From a bacterium (GTDB lineage: Bacteria > Planctomycetota > SZUA-567): DNA of 33,889 nucleotides. Shown here piece after piece: positions 33,331-33,889 of this stretch. The stretch covers positions 1 through 33,889 of the forward strand of contig QKHZ01000283.1 of the NCBI GenBank assembly GCA_003249795.1, in the 5' to 3' direction. The notes under the pieces were generated by a model, which saw nothing but the letters and a program-made list of their open reading frames with translations, did not search any database and was not told where the DNA came from. The position numbers were made by a program, and so were the translations under genes. The first letter of the stretch is position 1; the number at the start of each line of letters is the position of its first letter.

Positions 33331-33889
33331 CATCATCCTTATTGAGGGGAATGGAAATCATAACCGTTGTTCCGATATTCCACTCGGATATGATTTCAAT
33401 TGAACCGTGATGTAACTCGACAATCTTTTTTACAAGATATAATCCGACTCCCGCACCAGGTTTCTGGTTGGTCATTCCGCTGCGATAATATTTTTCAAAG
33501 ACAGCATCAAGCTCGGATGAATCAATTCCAAAGCCTTTGTCGCTGATTTGAACCTTGCAATTTAAATCCTCTTGGATTAAGCAGACATCAATACGCGAAG
33601 GATTAGAATACTTACATGCATTATCAAGCACATTAATCAGCGCGGTTGTTAATAATTCATTGTCAGCGATTGTCATTACAGTATGGCAGTGCTCGTCATC
33701 AATGAAGATTGTATGCGCCGGATAGCTGCTGCGAACAAAATCTGCCGCGAGCTCTACAATCGAAAGCAAGTCAACTTGCTTTTTATAGGGCATGAGCCCT
33801 GCGGCATTGATCCGCTTTTCATGAAGGGATGATCCGTAAATGCTAAGCAGTCGCCGGCTTGCCTCGCGAATTGTTTTTATGGTATGACT
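33323..33889 (-). CDS. Sensor histidine kinase, C-terminal part (5' end outside window)
   Basis: The minus-strand frame is open from the window edge at 33889 to the stop at 33323-33325, giving 188 residues of a longer protein. The segment seen begins within or just after the dimerisation helices (SHTIKTIREASRRLL). The ATP-binding domain follows: N box LINVLDNACKYS, G1 SDKGFGID, F box VFEKYYRS, and G2 GAGVGLYLVKKIVELHHGSI. All ATP-binding motifs are intact, so the catalytic domain should work. The sensor, any membrane part and the phosphorylated His are outside the window. The 3' end overlaps the response-regulator gene by 8 nt, which makes them a cognate pair. Confidence 0.85.
   Translation of the reverse strand, partial: SHTIKTIREASRRLLSIYGSSLHEKRINAAGLMPYKKQVDLLSIVELAADFVRSSYPAHTIFIDDEHCHTVMTIADNELLTTALINVLDNACKYSNPSRIDVCLIQEDLNCKVQISDKGFGIDSSELDAVFEKYYRSGMTNQKPGAGVGLYLVKKIVELHHGSIEIISEWNIGTTVMISIPLNKDDDE

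Noticed and set aside
1-33889. CRISPR arrays, tRNA/rRNA genes and prophage genes
   Set aside because: No regularly spaced repeats, no tRNA-like cloverleaf sequence and no phage structural or integrase genes were seen when reading both strands.

Overview
The window looks like a chromosomal segment of a Gram-negative bacterium from the Verrucomicrobiota/Lentisphaerota side of the PVC group. The evidence is a PEP-CTERM/exosortase system with a Wza/Wzc-type exopolysaccharide locus, a GntR-type regulator fused to a LacI-like sensor, a decayed DUF1559-like prepilin, very large secreted glycosidase-like proteins and a dockerin-bearing beta-helix protein. The assignment is inferred from gene content; no rRNA or tRNA is visible.

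Layout. (1) 1-5590, plus strand: two tandem, related, very large secreted glycoside-hydrolase-like proteins, the first cut by the window edge, ending in a hairpin terminator. (2) 5632-6803: a degraded minus-strand gene remnant, then an isolated DUF4213/DUF364 protein. (3) 6804-7741: a long gene-free AT-rich stretch with a palindrome and a good promoter candidate. (4) 7742-8983: a secreted HAF-repeat protein with a C-terminal PEP-CTERM-like sorting tail. (5) 9121-27232, minus strand: one continuous 13-gene run, probably an operon. In transcription order it holds a Wza-like export lipoprotein, a Wzc-like chain-length protein with a broken Walker A motif, a dockerin/beta-helix protein, a flippase, an O-antigen ligase/polymerase-like protein, a methyltransferase, a NodZ-like fucosyltransferase, a GT2, a PssD/PssE (Alg14/Alg13-like) pair, a GT4, a large TPR protein and an exosortase-EpsI fusion. 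It converges with the PEP-CTERM gene on a shared bidirectional terminator. (6) 27788-29702, plus strand, divergent: a polyprenyl-phosphate sugar transferase that would start the repeat unit, then a STAS-domain protein. (7) 29905-32160: a GntR/LacI-like regulator, a broken prepilin and an IS5-type transposase remnant, which together look like a decayed sugar-utilisation locus. (8) 32192-33889, minus strand: a two-component operon (histidine kinase cut by the edge, OmpR-type regulator, receiver-only protein).

How it fits together. The sugar transferase would load the first sugar-phosphate on undecaprenyl phosphate. The glycosyltransferases and methyltransferase would build and decorate the repeat unit. 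The flippase, ligase-like protein, Wzc-like and Wza-like proteins would translocate, polymerise and export it. The exosortase-EpsI fusion would process the adjacent HAF-repeat PEP-CTERM protein, perhaps as a protein partner of the same polysaccharide. The less usual points are the exosortase-EpsI fusion with an early catalytic Cys and extra membrane segments, the chain-length protein lacking the Walker A lysine, the dockerin/beta-helix gene inside the polysaccharide operon, and a prepilin gene whose stop codon replaces the cleavage-site glycine. All functions are read from motifs by eye; no database search was possible.
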